Of a DNA stretch of 28,337 nucleotides, positions 1 to 11,277 are shown one piece after another (positions within the stretch are counted from its first letter, which is position 1; each line of letters starts with the position of its first letter). Source of the stretch: Acanthaster planci (Eukaryota; Echinodermata; Asteroidea; Valvatida; Acanthasteridae); NCBI RefSeq assembly GCF_001949145.1, contig NW_019091387.1, positions 1,923,262-1,951,598 of the forward strand. The letters run 5' to 3'. The notes under the pieces were generated by a model, which ran no database searches, was not told the DNA's origin, and worked only from the letters and a program-made list of their open reading frames with translations. Both the position numbers and the translations under genes were made by a program.

Positions 1-27
1 CTGTAGATTATTCTTATGAATCTACAG
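1..27. repeat. Short hairpin at the left edge
   Basis: The first nine bases (CTGTAGATT) are the exact reverse complement of bases 19-27 (AATCTACAG), separated by nine bases. The sequence begins exactly at the hairpin, so any longer inverted repeat extending leftwards cannot be seen. It may be the end of a mobile element or a chance palindrome. No function is inferred. Confidence 0.4.
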
Positions 28-50
28 CTAACTGGGGGTCACCCTCATGT

Positions 51-67
51 CCCCTCCCTCCCCCCCT
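51..67 (-). other. Potential G-quadruplex on the minus strand
   Basis: The plus strand reads C4-T-C3-T-C7. The minus strand therefore carries three G-runs, the longest of which can be split to supply the fourth run a quadruplex needs. A near-identical purine pattern occurs on the plus strand at 11261-11277, so this may be part of a low-copy repeat rather than a regulatory site. Confidence 0.35.
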
Positions 68-631
68 CATTTTGATCAAAGAAGGTACAACCGAAGGGAA
101 GATTAAGGGAATTACATGTTTGGTGCCAAGAAACTGATTCTAATTTCTATTTAAGGGATACACGGAACGCCCATACTCAGGCCTTATTGTGTATATTTGC
201 CTTCCTCCATAGAACAGGACGAATATTTTGTTGCCTCTCAAGTTTTTAGGATTAATGCTTTATAAAGCAAGATTATTAAAACTAACAACATTGATGTTAA
301 TTCCAACACCATTTCGTCAAACTAATAATATATGTATGGTCGTACCCAATACTCAAGCTCTATCCTCACAGTTTTAGGTCAACACACAGAGATGATTTCC
401 ACTTATTTTACAAGTGCGGTCATGGTCTTGGTCTTGGTCATTTGTCTAAGATAATCTGCATGATTCGACTTTTCCCCCCCCCTTTAACCAATCCCATCTG
501 GTTTCAGGCCAGATTCAATTTCAACAGCAACAACGAATATATACCCATGCCTGCTTTGATATCTTATTCAGCTCTTTGGATGAATGAGTGAATGTCTACC
601 GGTTGCACACTACACTCACTCAGGCAATTCA

Positions 632-854
632 TTAACCACTTTGTGCTGGGGTGCCCGGTGCCGAAGACGTTGGCTTTAAATGCAAAGCAGAGGTGCCCGA
701 AATCGGACAAAGGAGCTTGGCCTCGTAACAAAAGACCCTACTCGGAACAAAAGACCGGGCTACTGGGAATTACAAACATTTTTTCAGTTTTCAATAGGGA
801 GGAAATCTGTCATTGTTTTGAATGATTGTACCACCGGGGACAAAAGTGCTCCAG
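632..854 (+). repeat. Dispersed repeat, copy 1
   Basis: This segment is homologous, on the opposite strand, to 18338-18596. Shared blocks include TTAACCACTTTGTG at the start, GTGCCCGAAATC in the middle, CTGGGAATT followed by CAACATTTTTTCA-like sequence, then GGAAATC and CATTGTTTTGAA, and finally GACAAAAG with CTCCAG at the end. Similarity in the central 130 bases looks above 80 percent by eye. Both copies share one reading frame with the peptide RTKELGL and then WEL, but stops and indels differ. I see no terminal inverted repeat, A/B box or poly-A tail, so the class is unknown. It could be a SINE-like or truncated transposon fragment. Confidence 0.65.
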
Positions 855-2789
855 CGCTCCAGGGAGTGTGTGTAAAAGTCCAGTAAACGAAGTTACGAAT
901 TTTTGAAGCATTTTGAAAACGGAAAATTTGAAAATCCCCCGGGAATGGGTCATCCAACTTCAAAGTAAACCCGGCAGCATATGGTTAACAATAGTATCAT
1001 CTCAGGTCACATTCTCATTCAAGGACAAACCAGCACCTTTTAAGATCTTTAAGACTGCACGTGCACTTCGGGTGCAAAGTAAAGTGTATATGCAGTAAAC
1101 ACACTGCAAGGACCAACTGCTCCTAAATGTTCTTATGTGTCCTCTACATCAAGTTTAGGATTAAGCACAATATCTTGACTTAATACACCTTGTATCCACC
1201 CCACTCTTTCCTTTTCACTCAAGTGTGACAAGCAAGGGCATCATATTAGCTTAACAATCTGCACATCTGTGATCAACATAATCAGTTTCCTTTCTCTGGC
1301 AAGTGTGAAAAATAAAATGGCGACAAAAGCTTGAATGAATCACCAAGGGTGATAATCGGAATCATAGAAACTGTGCTTAAGGGCCTTTTTATTAAAAGCA
1401 AACTGAATTGTCAATGAGGAAGATATTTCTGACCAGGGAAGAGAGCATACATGTAACTATTTGTAGCAAATTTACCTTCCATCTATGTTGTTTTATCCTG
1501 TACTAAAGGCAATCAACAACTGTACCAGTACATGTTCAACTCATATCTGCTACAGTGCTACATGTACATGTACAGTAACTCACTGAAATGCACTCAATTT
1601 TGAAAGACAACTTCGACTCAGCTGTGACTGTGGAAAAATAAAACCTTTGTACTGAAACTGGCAATACAACTCACACATTGTGCTAAAGTTGAGGAGACTT
1701 GGTCTTTTCAAGTGATGTCAATGCACTCATACAAAATAGTAATTGACACCCAACCAATAATAAGGATAAAGAATTGACGCATTGTGCAATACAACACGTG
1801 GAACTTTGTGCATGCATTGTTGTTACTGTTCACACTTGTCAGGGCACTATATATTACGCTGACACACTGCCTGGATTCCCCTGCCTGTGTCTATTTGAGT
1901 ACTGTTATCATCAGCTATGCCATCAAACTATACATGTACATGCCTGTGTATACACGCAGCACAGTTTACATTGCCTTACTAAAGGCAAGCACGGTCATTT
2001 AAAGCATGTCCTGACATGTAGCTAGACCTTTGTCACACTGCCAATTCATTCTGTATAACTGGGGTAAAAAATTTATATGTGCATTTAACAATTTTTTTAA
2101 TCAGCCAACCGGAGTCACATGTGGCACTGATACTTATGAGACTGTAAACTACAGCATTACAACTGTTGTATTTTGGCATTCGTGGTACATGTAACTCACA
2201 AGTTTGGATAAATACAAGTACAATGTGCACATGACAGCCAGATCATCCTTCATCAGAGAGCTTAATCTCAAGTGACAACTGATTTGACCACACGTTGCTC
2301 CATCACCATTCCACTGGCCAGGAAGTTACCAGAAAATCCTCTGTAAAACCAGAGACTGAATGCTAGAGATCATCACCTTTCAAAGTCCTTGGATAAAATT
2401 CAGTACTCACTGCCAACATTCCATTATGTGTGATTTTGTCTACTCCTGTGCTGAGCCATCTTCCAAGGTAAGACAACATCATGAAATGCAAATATCTTTG
2501 ATCATTACTGTGCAAGTAAGTACATGTTTAATGTTATCCAATTAATTTCTCGTCAAAAAATTTAACTGTCGAAAGTTGCTTTTGGTCATTTGAAAAAAAA
2601 TATGTCAATGAATCAGCTGACTACAAGATGCAAATCAAAACAGATGGATACATGTAATTTCAATCCAGAAATTCAAAAGTCTTTTCCTTCAATACACATG
2701 GACAGCTTTATTTATTTTTAAATACCTAGTCAATTGAAATTAGCAACTTTAAGCGACAGGTTCACAAATGATCAGTGGAACAGTGGATC
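855..2789. other. Gene-free AT-rich stretch
   Basis: I see no convincing coding region, RNA gene or bounded repeat here. Open frames on both strands stay below about 85 codons and lack protein-like composition. The stretch contains several copies of the genome-wide TACATGTA palindrome, for example near 1450, 1560, 1933, 2186 and 2650. Confidence 0.5.
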
Positions 2790-2853
2790 AGTGGAACTGA
2801 CTGCAGTGGGATAAACCCATGGCCTTCCAAACGTTGTGGGTTCAAGTTCTGTT
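2790..2853 (+). repeat. tRNA-Gly-like SINE relic
   Basis: A sequence resembling the Pol III A box (TGACTGCAGTGG, 2798-2809) is followed about 41 bases later by a B-box-like GGTTCAAGTTC (2839-2849). Between them lies GGCCTTCCAAACG, which matches the anticodon arm typical of tRNA-Gly with anticodon UCC. The T arm and acceptor stem do not pair well, so this is not a working tRNA. It is best explained as the head of an old tRNA-derived SINE or a tRNA pseudogene. No clear SINE tail or target duplication is visible. Confidence 0.4.
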
Positions 2854-3349
2854 GCCAGCAATTTCTTTGTCTGCACTGACTGTTCTTTCAAAGAGGTGAG
2901 GAGATAACATGAACATGCAGAAAGCATAAATACATGTACATGCAGTGTGAAACTAGCAATTCTTCAGGGAGCAATGCTTGAAGGCAGAGGAAAATAGAAT
3001 ATTGTCTTGCATGAAATCCAGGCAATTCCACAACTGCTGTGCCTGAAGTCTACATAAAGTCTACAACATGAAATGTTTGTTAGTACACATAGCAATCAGC
3101 ATTGAGAACAATGCACATACAGCACATGTCCTCTTTCCTGAAAAATATGCTGGCATTTGGTGGTCTGCACTCATTTCCCTGCCTGCAAGTTTACTCATGA
3201 GCCACCAATAGTACACCAATAAACTTCTCTCAAGACATGTGTGCACATGTAAAATACTCAAGGAAAGTGTGGAATGAATTTCTAAGTGACTACATCACAT
3301 GAACTCTTCTTAATTTATTTCATTTTGCTATCCTTGTATGAATTTGCTC

Positions 3350-3410
3350 ATTAACCCTAACAGTCCTCAGTCCTCCTACAGGTGAAGGATTGAGGACTGT
3401 TACGATTAAT
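3350..3410. repeat. 61-nt near-perfect hairpin
   Basis: Positions 3350-3374 and 3386-3410 are inverted copies, matching at 22 of 25 positions, around an 11-base loop. The paired core is CAGTCCTCA facing TGAGGACTG. One of the three mismatches would be a G-U wobble in RNA. The size is compatible with a short microRNA precursor or a tiny palindromic repeat. Nothing in the DNA alone shows transcription. Confidence 0.5.
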
Positions 3411-6177
3411 GTTATTCAACATGCTTTCAAAGGTTTGGTGTTTTAGCCAAATCCTTGGTAAATGCCATTGTCATAGACAGTTTGACAATTCTGTATGGTT
3501 AGAAAATGTCAAAGCTGCAGTGATGTAACTGAAACAGATGTACATATAGGCAGTCGCACTCTTAGAAGAATACTCAACTAGAATTAGAGCCACTCAAACA
3601 CATTTTTCTTAACTCATATACTAAATTACTCATGGAAATGCACTCAACCGCAGCACAGCATTAACAATTAAAATCACTCAAATTGTACAACCTTCAGTTA
3701 TGCAGTTTGGGTCAAGACACTCATTTGGGTTAAATTTGAGACACTTCCATGTTGCAAAGATTCCAAGACAGATAAAATAAAAGAATTATTGACTCCAGTG
3801 ATATGAGGGCATGACAATTTTAACAGACTCTCAGGTGAAAACTGCACCCTTTGCTAAACTGCAGGTATTGTGCATTCCCCACACATGAAAAAGTCACAGC
3901 CCACACCATACCGATATGGCAGCACAAAGATATTAAGGAGCGTGAATAAGTTCAACATGTATTCCATTGTTACCAGGAACTTCAAATGTATTGTTATGAT
4001 ATTGAAATTGTAGATTTCAGCACAAGTACAAGTTTGTCATCTAAATATTATGTGAAAGCATCAACTTGTCAGATCTTTGTCACTATAAAATGGGCTTTTT
4101 TAAGAAGTTCTTTTGTCACTAGAGTGACATATACATGTTTATATATGTATAACTGGAAAGTATACATATTTTTGGAAATTAATTAAAATTACACCACTTG
4201 AAATCTGCTTTCCTTATTTCACTGTATGCACTGTTCATTATTGAAAAACATATATGGATGTATTAACTGTGGAGGGTGGTGTCTCCAGTCAAAGTTGCAG
4301 CTGGCATATTTTTGAATAGTTGCAATACATATAGACGCTTGCACTTTCTTACACAGTGCCTAAATACAATTTTTTGTCTTGTCAGCTGATCCAAATTATA
4401 GCCAAAATTAGTAAATATCCATTATTTGGTGACAATGGTGAATGCAGCTACAACCCTACCACAGTGAGTCTTTACGAAAAGTTATAGGTGGAATTCTTTC
4501 GCTTCTGTTTCATTTTTAGATATCTTTAAAGGTTGTGTGGTGTGGTGTGATTTTGTATATCAAATTAAATAATACACGACCTGTTGGGTCTACACTGTTC
4601 AGTGATTATTTACCACATCTCAAATATTCACATAACTATTCTAATTAACTATCAAAGTTTAGTAACAAGGAGAAAACACCTGTGTTACCAGTACCTGATT
4701 ACATTGTGTTATGGCCTGCTTATTCCTGGAAGGCCTTGCCATCCCCAATCAAGCTACAAAGTTTTCAGACAGGATATTTGGTCGTCCTTGCCCTATGGTG
4801 AAACAAGTAGTTACTTGTGAAGTTACATCAGCATTTTCTCTCCACGGAGCAAATAATGGAAAAAGAGCAACATAAATGATGTTCCCAAAACAACTAAGGC
4901 TAAGCCTAAGTGGTAACTGTGATTGTACATTTATCTGTTACTATGGCTCTCAGTAACAACATTTAATGACAGCTTCATAATGCTAAAGTGGTCATTGTAA
5001 GAAAGATGAAGATCTACCAACACTATAGGGTTTCAAATTCAAGAGTAAATAACCTCAAAAGCAAGCAGCAACAGCATTCAATGGCACTGGCTTTTTTTTT
5101 TTACACCTACATGTATGTCACACTTCTAGTAACAGCGTTTCTAATTTATGTATGTATGGTATGTATGCATTTGTTATGTACATATGGTTGATAATCTTTG
5201 CGCATGAAGATATTTGAGAGAATTAACGGTACATGTACATGTAAATGAGTCACAACACCAATAACAAAATATTTAAATAAATTGATGCTTTATGAAGGGC
5301 TTCTTTAAGGGAACAATTTGCTTTGACAATACTGAATGGAAGAGGACAAGGAGGTTCATTTTGACAATGAAACATTTCAATGCTGTCATTCTTTATAATG
5401 CAACCAAACATGTTCACATTACTTAAGTACTGGATATGTCTGGCCATTAAATTGAGTAACATCATATAAAATAGGATTATACATTTGATTAATTGGATGA
5501 CAAAATTTAGGTTTCAGGTTAAGCAGCAATGCTTTTGTACCCCAACCTATAGACAGACAACCATACAATAAATGATGAAGACGAAACTAACAAGTGTGAA
5601 ACAACGCCGCATCAATATAGAGCACAAATAAATATGATTTAGGAATATGAACCAAGCAACTGGGTTCTTAGTTTTCAAACAAACACAGATAAAGAAGGTA
5701 ATGATTTGAGAGAATCATCTAGACCATTCCAGTACAAGATACCTTGATGAATAACATTGTTCTTAGCCAATGACGTTCTGTTCAATTGGACATACAAGTT
5801 TCCCCTCACACTGCTTCAAGTATTGTAATTCTGAATGTTAGATGCCAGAGTTAAACAATAATTAAAACTTGAAAGAATTAGATTGTGCATTAGGTTTGTA
5901 CATGAACTTTCCCAGATTAAATTCGTACAAATGGTTACATTGCAAGAGATTTAATTTAGCAAAGGAGCAGAATGATCACGATAGGCAGCATTCAAAATGA
6001 TGGAGACCGCTCATTTTGGTAATTTGTGACATTTGGATGTCATGCAGCCTCAAATCAAAATGGAATAATTTATATAAGGTAATATGAAGGAATTATACAA
6101 TGTTCATAAAATGTTACTTGGAAGACAATATCTTAGATGATTCATGATACCAATATTCTTGCATATTTTTGTTTATA
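3411..6177. other. Gene-free AT-rich stretch
   Basis: No recognisable gene. Visible features are the ACTCA cluster at 3572-3723, a poly-T run of ten near 5092, and TACATGTA palindromes near 5109 and 5230. Short open frames on both strands look like chance. Confidence 0.5.
3572..3723 (+). other. Cluster of ACTCA pentamers
   Basis: ACTCA occurs seven times, starting at 3572, 3592, 3612, 3628, 3642, 3676 and 3719. The first three are exactly 20 bases apart. On the other strand this is TGAGT, the AP-1 half-site core. Sequence between the copies is not conserved, so this is not a tandem repeat. A binding-site cluster is only an inference. Confidence 0.3.
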
Positions 6178-6400
6178 TGGGGCGGAGCGGACATCCGGGT
6201 CTCTTGCAAAAAGGCAGGTAATAACTGATGAAAACAGCAACCATGGCAATGTACACATGCACCATTCAGTCAGATGATTGGATTACACAATCTATTCTTT
6301 GATCAGTATGTACAAGCACGTTCATTGCAGTTGTTTTCATCAATGTAGAGTGGTTGCTACTCACCATTTTGCGAAACTCCTGGATGTCCGTGCTGCCCCA
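6178..6400. repeat. Inverted duplication around 6.3 kb
   Basis: Positions 6178-6214 (plus) and 6364-6400 (minus) are copies of each other, matching at about 28 of 37 positions, with the shared core CGGACATCC. Further matching blocks lie inward, such as GATGAAAACA at 6227-6236 and its inverse at 6332-6341. Both arms continue into a GT that resembles a splice donor (GTAATA on the left arm, GTGAGT on the right). The two arms translate in the same frame as WGGADI and WGSTDI, so an exon-like piece with some following intron appears to have been duplicated in reverse. It may also be an old palindromic transposon. Confidence 0.5.
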
Positions 6401-6524
6401 TTGAAGCAAGAACAGCAAAAGACACTTATCTGTTAACTTCAAAGGCTTATTCTTCCCAAAGTTGCCAACATTCCCTGATTTGGGATTTTCTTGTTTTTGC
6501 TTGTTTTGTGGCTTTCCCTGTTCT
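6365..6524 (-). other. Candidate internal exon or transposon-coding relic
   Basis: On the minus strand an open stretch of about 53 codons lies between a possible acceptor (ATGTAAG before 6524) and a strong consensus donor GTGAGT (6364-6359). It reads through a Lys/Gln/Asn-rich part to LTDKCLLLFLLQWGSTDI and then QEFRKM. The second half looks more protein-like than neighbouring frames and is similar to the inverted copy at 6178-6214. I do not recognise the family. The phrase faintly resembles gag-like regions of retroelements, but this is only an impression. No adjoining exons were found, so it could be a pseudogene fragment. Confidence 0.2.
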
Positions 6525-6565
6525 CTTACATTGAAAAAATAGTTTGTAAGTTTTTCAAAATACAT

Positions 6566-7468
6566 GTACTTTTGAAATCATAAAGGTTCCTTTACTTTGA
6601 CATCAAAGACTGATGGACCTTTACTGTGGTTGTCAGAGGGGATACAGGTGTACCTATTCCATTTTGGTTAGTCCCCTATCAATACTAACTGGCCTATGGA
6701 CCTTCTCACACACCAAGTTCTCCCAGGACCAAAAGTCCATTTACTTTCTCACCAGACAGGCTAACAAGGATGGCCCCATGTAGTACTAACATGTAGCCTG
6801 AGCTGGCCATAACCTTCATGAGGTGAATGATCTGATGTTGCATGGCCATTTACCTACAGGTGTGCCCAATGAACCAAATCCATGAGCAACTGTTGAACAG
6901 AACCCTATTACAGTACATGTACAGTATATAAGCTATCTGTGGCTGTCATTTGATGCAGAAGTCAATACAAAATGGGCAGATGTGATTTGATATAGTTGCA
7001 CGGCTTAATTAAGTACATGTACAATAATGCCAACAAAAAGTTGGTTAACACTGATATTTTTTGGAAAGCACTGCTTTTTGGGGGTCTTAGTCAAAACATG
7101 TACATGTACAATATTGAAATCTACAAAACTGATTAACTCCTTACAAGCTCTCAAACTAATATATTTTTCATTTTACATCATTATCCATTGTTGAGAATGT
7201 GCGCAACAAACATGTATAAACATGCAGTACAATTGGAGACATCAGTCTGCTATTAACATGAATGCCACATTTCAACCTTAATTTTTAAAGATTCTAAAAG
7301 TAAATCCACAGCGAAGATTATCTAGCATTATTTAGCCTGGTCAGTACAACAAATACTCTAACCTACATTTTTGAGGTCAAAGCCATTGTTTTCTAAATGG
7401 AAACTGGTATTTGGTGCATAATCTTGCTTCCTCGTTGCCATCCTGACCAAGTACAAGTGTACATGTAT
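6566..7468. other. Gene-free stretch rich in TACATGTA
   Basis: No gene or bounded repeat is visible. The palindrome TACATGTA or its extension appears near 6913, 7014 and 7097, and again at 7458. Confidence 0.45.
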
Positions 7469-7540
7469 GCCATAATTTTCGGAATATCAGCCGGCCAGTG
7501 TACAAGCCGCAGCACGCAAAAATCGGCCAATTAAGATTTA
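7469..7540 (+). mobile_element. Short palindromic MITE relic, copy 1
   Basis: The segment begins with GCCATAATTTTCGGAATAT, then CAGCCGGCCAGTGTACAAGC and CGCAG, ending in AAAATCGG and TTAAG. It aligns in the same orientation with 8681-8773, where CATATAAGCCACCCAGCATA is followed by AACCGCAG. It also matches the inverted right end of that copy: GGAATAT here against ATATTCC there. This fits a family of miniature elements carrying 'ataagccgc' ends. The right half of this copy is decayed. The alternative is that 7469 and 8773 are the two ends of one 1.3-kb element. Confidence 0.45.
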
Positions 7541-8680
7541 AATTTGGCACATGAGCAGCACCAGCAAATAAGCTGCACTGCAGTTTTGACGATCCAACCA
7601 CGAAGGTCCTCATGCTACGTGCTGAAGCACCAATACAGCATACATTACGTCAATGGTTCCACTACATATGCAATCTTAACAAAAGTATAAAGCAAAATTC
7701 GAACAAGTGTCATCACAAAAAGTGAATTTGAAGTCCTCAAATTTAATACATTTTGCAGACTGGATGCATAGTCCTGCATGGGCTGTGCAGCAGCTCTTGC
7801 CTTTTTCCCAGCAGCCAGCAAAAGTTATGCCGTCAGGAACGTACAATAAAAATTTGGTAACTCAAAGTCAGATAAGTTGAAAGACCTTTTTTTTTCTCAT
7901 ACATGTAGGTCGACCATTCATACCAAAATAATAGGCTTTTTTATAAAATAAAATACCTCTGTTACTGTCCACAACACTACATCTGGTCACCTCGAGGTTT
8001 TTGTGATGCTGATTAAAAACCCACTGCCAAATCACTTCAAAAATGAAAAATCCAAAGCGAGACCTTAGTTGAGTCATCACATTGGAACCGCTTGTGTTGC
8101 ATGCATGCTGTATGTGGCATAGCACACACGCATCACACCGCACACACCACCACGATGGCGTAAATCCTGTTTTCAGGCTAGCCTGACTGCTACAGCAGAC
8201 CCATTCATAGAAAATCCAGTGGCTGACTCTTTCCGATAACCATGTGAGCAAAGAAATGTCATTAGGAAACCCAAGTAAAAAAAATGAAATCCTGTGGCAT
8301 GTCACGCTGAACACGATCGGCAAAAAGACGAAAGATCTGCCACACAAAAGTGCACCATTGAAGTGGTTAATTTTTATTTAACAGTAGAAAGAAATCTTCA
8401 GGTTACAACAATAAAACAATCTAAGTAAATGATTATTTGTCAGCAAAAAATACTGAATAAAGAGCAGGAAATTAATCACTAAAAATCTCACCACAGGGTA
8501 AGTAAAGTTTAAGATTACCTTGGCCCTACACAACTCATGACAAAATCCTGACAACTCTATTCTCTGAGGATGGAGTTTTCAGATATTAACGGCAACTAAC
8601 AACAACATGACCGTGCCACCAGCATGTGGTATGCGTGGCCCAGGAGCAGCTATTGTTACTGATTTTATCCTTCAAAGTTT
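7541..8680. other. Region between the two MITE relics
   Basis: It holds the longest open frame in the window, 159 codons on the minus strand from 8347 to 7868. Its product is rich in Cys, Trp, Phe and Ser, begins at a normal ATG codon, and shows no motif I recognise. There is no DDE or RNase H-like signature to make it a transposase. I regard it as chance, but if the flanking MITE-like sequences are the ends of a single element, this would be its interior. Confidence 0.3.
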
Positions 8681-8773
8681 GCCATATAAGCCACCCAGCA
8701 TATAAACCGCAGATACATTTGTCAGTGTGAGAATCAACATTTAAGCCGCGGCTTATATTCCAAAAATTACGAT
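8681..8773 (+). mobile_element. Short palindromic MITE relic, copy 2
   Basis: This copy contains the perfect 12-bp palindrome AAGCCGCGGCTT at 8743-8754, followed by ATATTCCAAAAATTACGAT. That sequence is an inverted version of the left end of copy 1 (ATAATTTTCGGAATAT). Its left part, CATATAAGCCACCCAGCATA plus AACCGCAG, aligns with copy 1 in direct orientation. The outermost left bases appear to be lost. Elements with 'taagccgc' ends are common miniature transposons in many animals; I cannot assign a superfamily from this copy. Confidence 0.5.
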
Positions 8774-9632
8774 ATACTATAAGCTTCTTAGAGTACTGGT
8801 AAACTAAATGTTTTCCATTGAATTCAACAAGCATCCCTCACAATTTGGCAACAGACTTGACATACATGCACTGTCACAATTCATTTGACACATCAGACTG
8901 AAAGTAGTTAAAGGGTAAGGTTTACAGTTCCGCACCATGCATATGGGACTTTAGCAAATACTTCCTGACGAAGATGACACTGTAAGTTTTTTGTCATGAA
9001 TGATGACAGAAACCTCACACATGTGAATTGCAGAGACACACTTCATGTTGCTTTACCGGATTTCAGAAATTTTCAATTTCCGTACTGGAGAAAAGTACCC
9101 TTTGACACATTCCACTGGCATTGCATTACATACACGTACACGTATGTTGCAGTGATACAAATGCAGGTTTTGAAGTTTCTGAAACTGCCTGTTTATGCCT
9201 GAACAACATGCAATCGGCTTACATTTTCTGAAGCAAAGCAAAAGCTAGATGACATGCAATTTGGGGAGAAAGAAAAGGAATCAATGTGATTTTTTGTGCG
9301 ACTACTTTATGGACCCATACAGTACTGTTCCCTTGTTCTGTGGCCGAAATGAGATGTAAGGCCATTGTTTCTATCTGAGACAAGGATTCAAGCTGCATAA
9401 AAGGCTCCACAATTTGAAAGTTTGTGTTCATGCAGACATGCATGCACATGTAATCCTACAAGTTCCATCATGCTGAATTCTGTGCTTGTACAGCCATTGT
9501 TGGATGTAGACATTAACACACTTCTCACACGGAAAGCTCTACTGCTACACAGACAAGTCAGAGGTAATATACTCACCTCAACTGATTTCAGTCACAAATT
9601 AACTGCCAAGAGCTAATGATAAGATCCATACA

Positions 9633-9725
9633 TCAGGCATGCAACTTGAAATTTGACAAAAAACATGGAAATTCAAATTGTTATAAGACAATTGTACAAT
9701 GTTTGAGGAAAAGTTGCATGCCTGA
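9633..9725. repeat. 93-nt hairpin with 15-bp perfect arms
   Basis: TCAGGCATGCAACTT at 9633-9647 is the exact reverse complement of 9711-9725. The 63-base interior has weaker internal pairing, including AATTGT facing ACAATT. It may be a precursor-like hairpin or the remains of a short inverted-repeat element. No target duplication is evident outside the arms. Confidence 0.45.
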
Positions 9726-10784
9726 CACATGCAGTTTCTGCTGTCGCACTTGCATAATGATGTCAGTATGACAGAGGTGCCACACCCATGAACAATTGTG
9801 AATTGATAAATGTACAGTATATTATTTGCCAAATTACTTATACATGTACGTAAACCAATAAAATCACACAATGTGTACATGTACATGTATGCAGGGACAT
9901 GAACTTAAGATTTGGTGAAAACATCTATCTATATGGTTAATTTTCTACAAGAAATACTGGTATAAAGCTTTAATCTCATTCGTTCCTTATGTGCTATCGA
10001 AACTTCAGCAATGCACCCACAGGAACATGAAAAAAATGATCACATCCTCAAAGAACACAAACCAGAAAACGTGTCTTTCTACATTTCATCAAGTTATAAT
10101 TTCATGTGATCAATATACATGTAACTGAGAAAAGAAACTGCTATTTGAAAAATAACACAAAAACAAATGAACACAGCTTAGGAAAAGAAAACACTACATA
10201 CATGTAACTTCATGAAATCTTTCTTTAACAAATATTTAAAGTGCCAATATGACATAGTAATACCAGTACACGCAGATGTATGATTAGAAATATGACGTTT
10301 GCAGAATATATTATGTCCATGTATTTGTAATCCTAATATATTTTTATACTTATACTTAAGCTCATTGCCAAGACTTAAGTCTCTGTTGCCCTTCAACTTG
10401 TAACTCTACAAAGCCTTGGGGTTCCGTACTGAATTAGGGATTTCTAGGTCTTTAGCGCCTGATGATGACGAGTTCATGACCTGATCTGAGTACTTAGCAC
10501 GCTATGGTCTAGTTAAGGGGGGGGTTCCAAACACCCAGAAAGAGAGGAAGAGCCGAGTGATGAACAAATTTGCTTGTGCAGGGTGCCAGCTTCAATTTTG
10601 AAGGCTGCTCAAAACAGCTGGGATTTGTCACCGAAGGATGATCCTGCAACTGCTTTATCACATCTTGCATTCTAAAGGGTGACCCAAAAACTGTTGCATG
10701 CTTCGTTTTTACTGCTCATTTTACATGTTATGCACTAAATGGCTAGTTGCTCCTAAATGGAATATGCTGATCTACATGTACCAG

Positions 10785-10885
10785 CAATGGACCTTTCAGC
10801 CATATGACCACTGTGAGGTTTTGTGGACTAAACCTCATGTAGCAGTACATGTACGCATCCAAAGTCTTTTGGAAGATAATGTCAA
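10785..10885 (+). other. Weak candidate internal exon
   Basis: An open 101-base segment lies between a possible acceptor (TACATGTACCAG) and a consensus donor (GTAAGT at 10886-10891). It encodes QWTFQPYDHCEVLWTKPHVA followed by VHVRIQSLLEDNVK, which is protein-like in composition but not a family I know. The upstream sequence lacks a good polypyrimidine tract, and no partner exons were found. It is equally likely to be chance. Confidence 0.15.
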
Positions 10886-11260
10886 GTAAGTGTCCTGTTC
10901 TGTATGTAATTTCTTACTTTTTGCATAGATTCAGTGGACGTGTAAATTCTTTCAGAAAGATCACATCTTTGTATATTAAAAGTACATGTGCAGTGTAAAT
11001 GTTAAGCGCCCATGTTTTGCAACTGTACATTAAGAAAACCAAGACTGATCTGTATGATCTTAAAGAGAATAAAAAGAAACATTTCTTTCCCCAGTTATAA
11101 CCTTTATACAACAGGTGACAAGATCATCTTCTAAAATTAAAATAAAATGGAACAAATTCCCATTTATGGTTGAAAAATGTCAAACGGATGTACTCCTGCA
11201 AGACCCTTTTTCAGCAATTTCAGAAATGCTCATTATGTATGCAGGTGACCCCAAAATGTC

Positions 11261-11277
11261 GGGGGGGGAGGGAGGGG
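11261..11277 (+). other. Potential G-quadruplex
   Basis: The tract is G8-A-G3-A-G4. Splitting the first run gives four G-runs with one- or two-base loops, which is compatible with a compact quadruplex. The same purine pattern is found on the minus strand at 51-67, and both copies lie next to a GTGACCCC-like sequence and ATTTT, hinting at shared ancestry. Confidence 0.45.

Noticed and set aside
7868-8347. 159-codon minus-strand open frame, the longest in the window
   Set aside because: Its Cys/Trp/Phe-rich composition, lack of any known motif and lack of splice context make a chance frame more likely than a gene.
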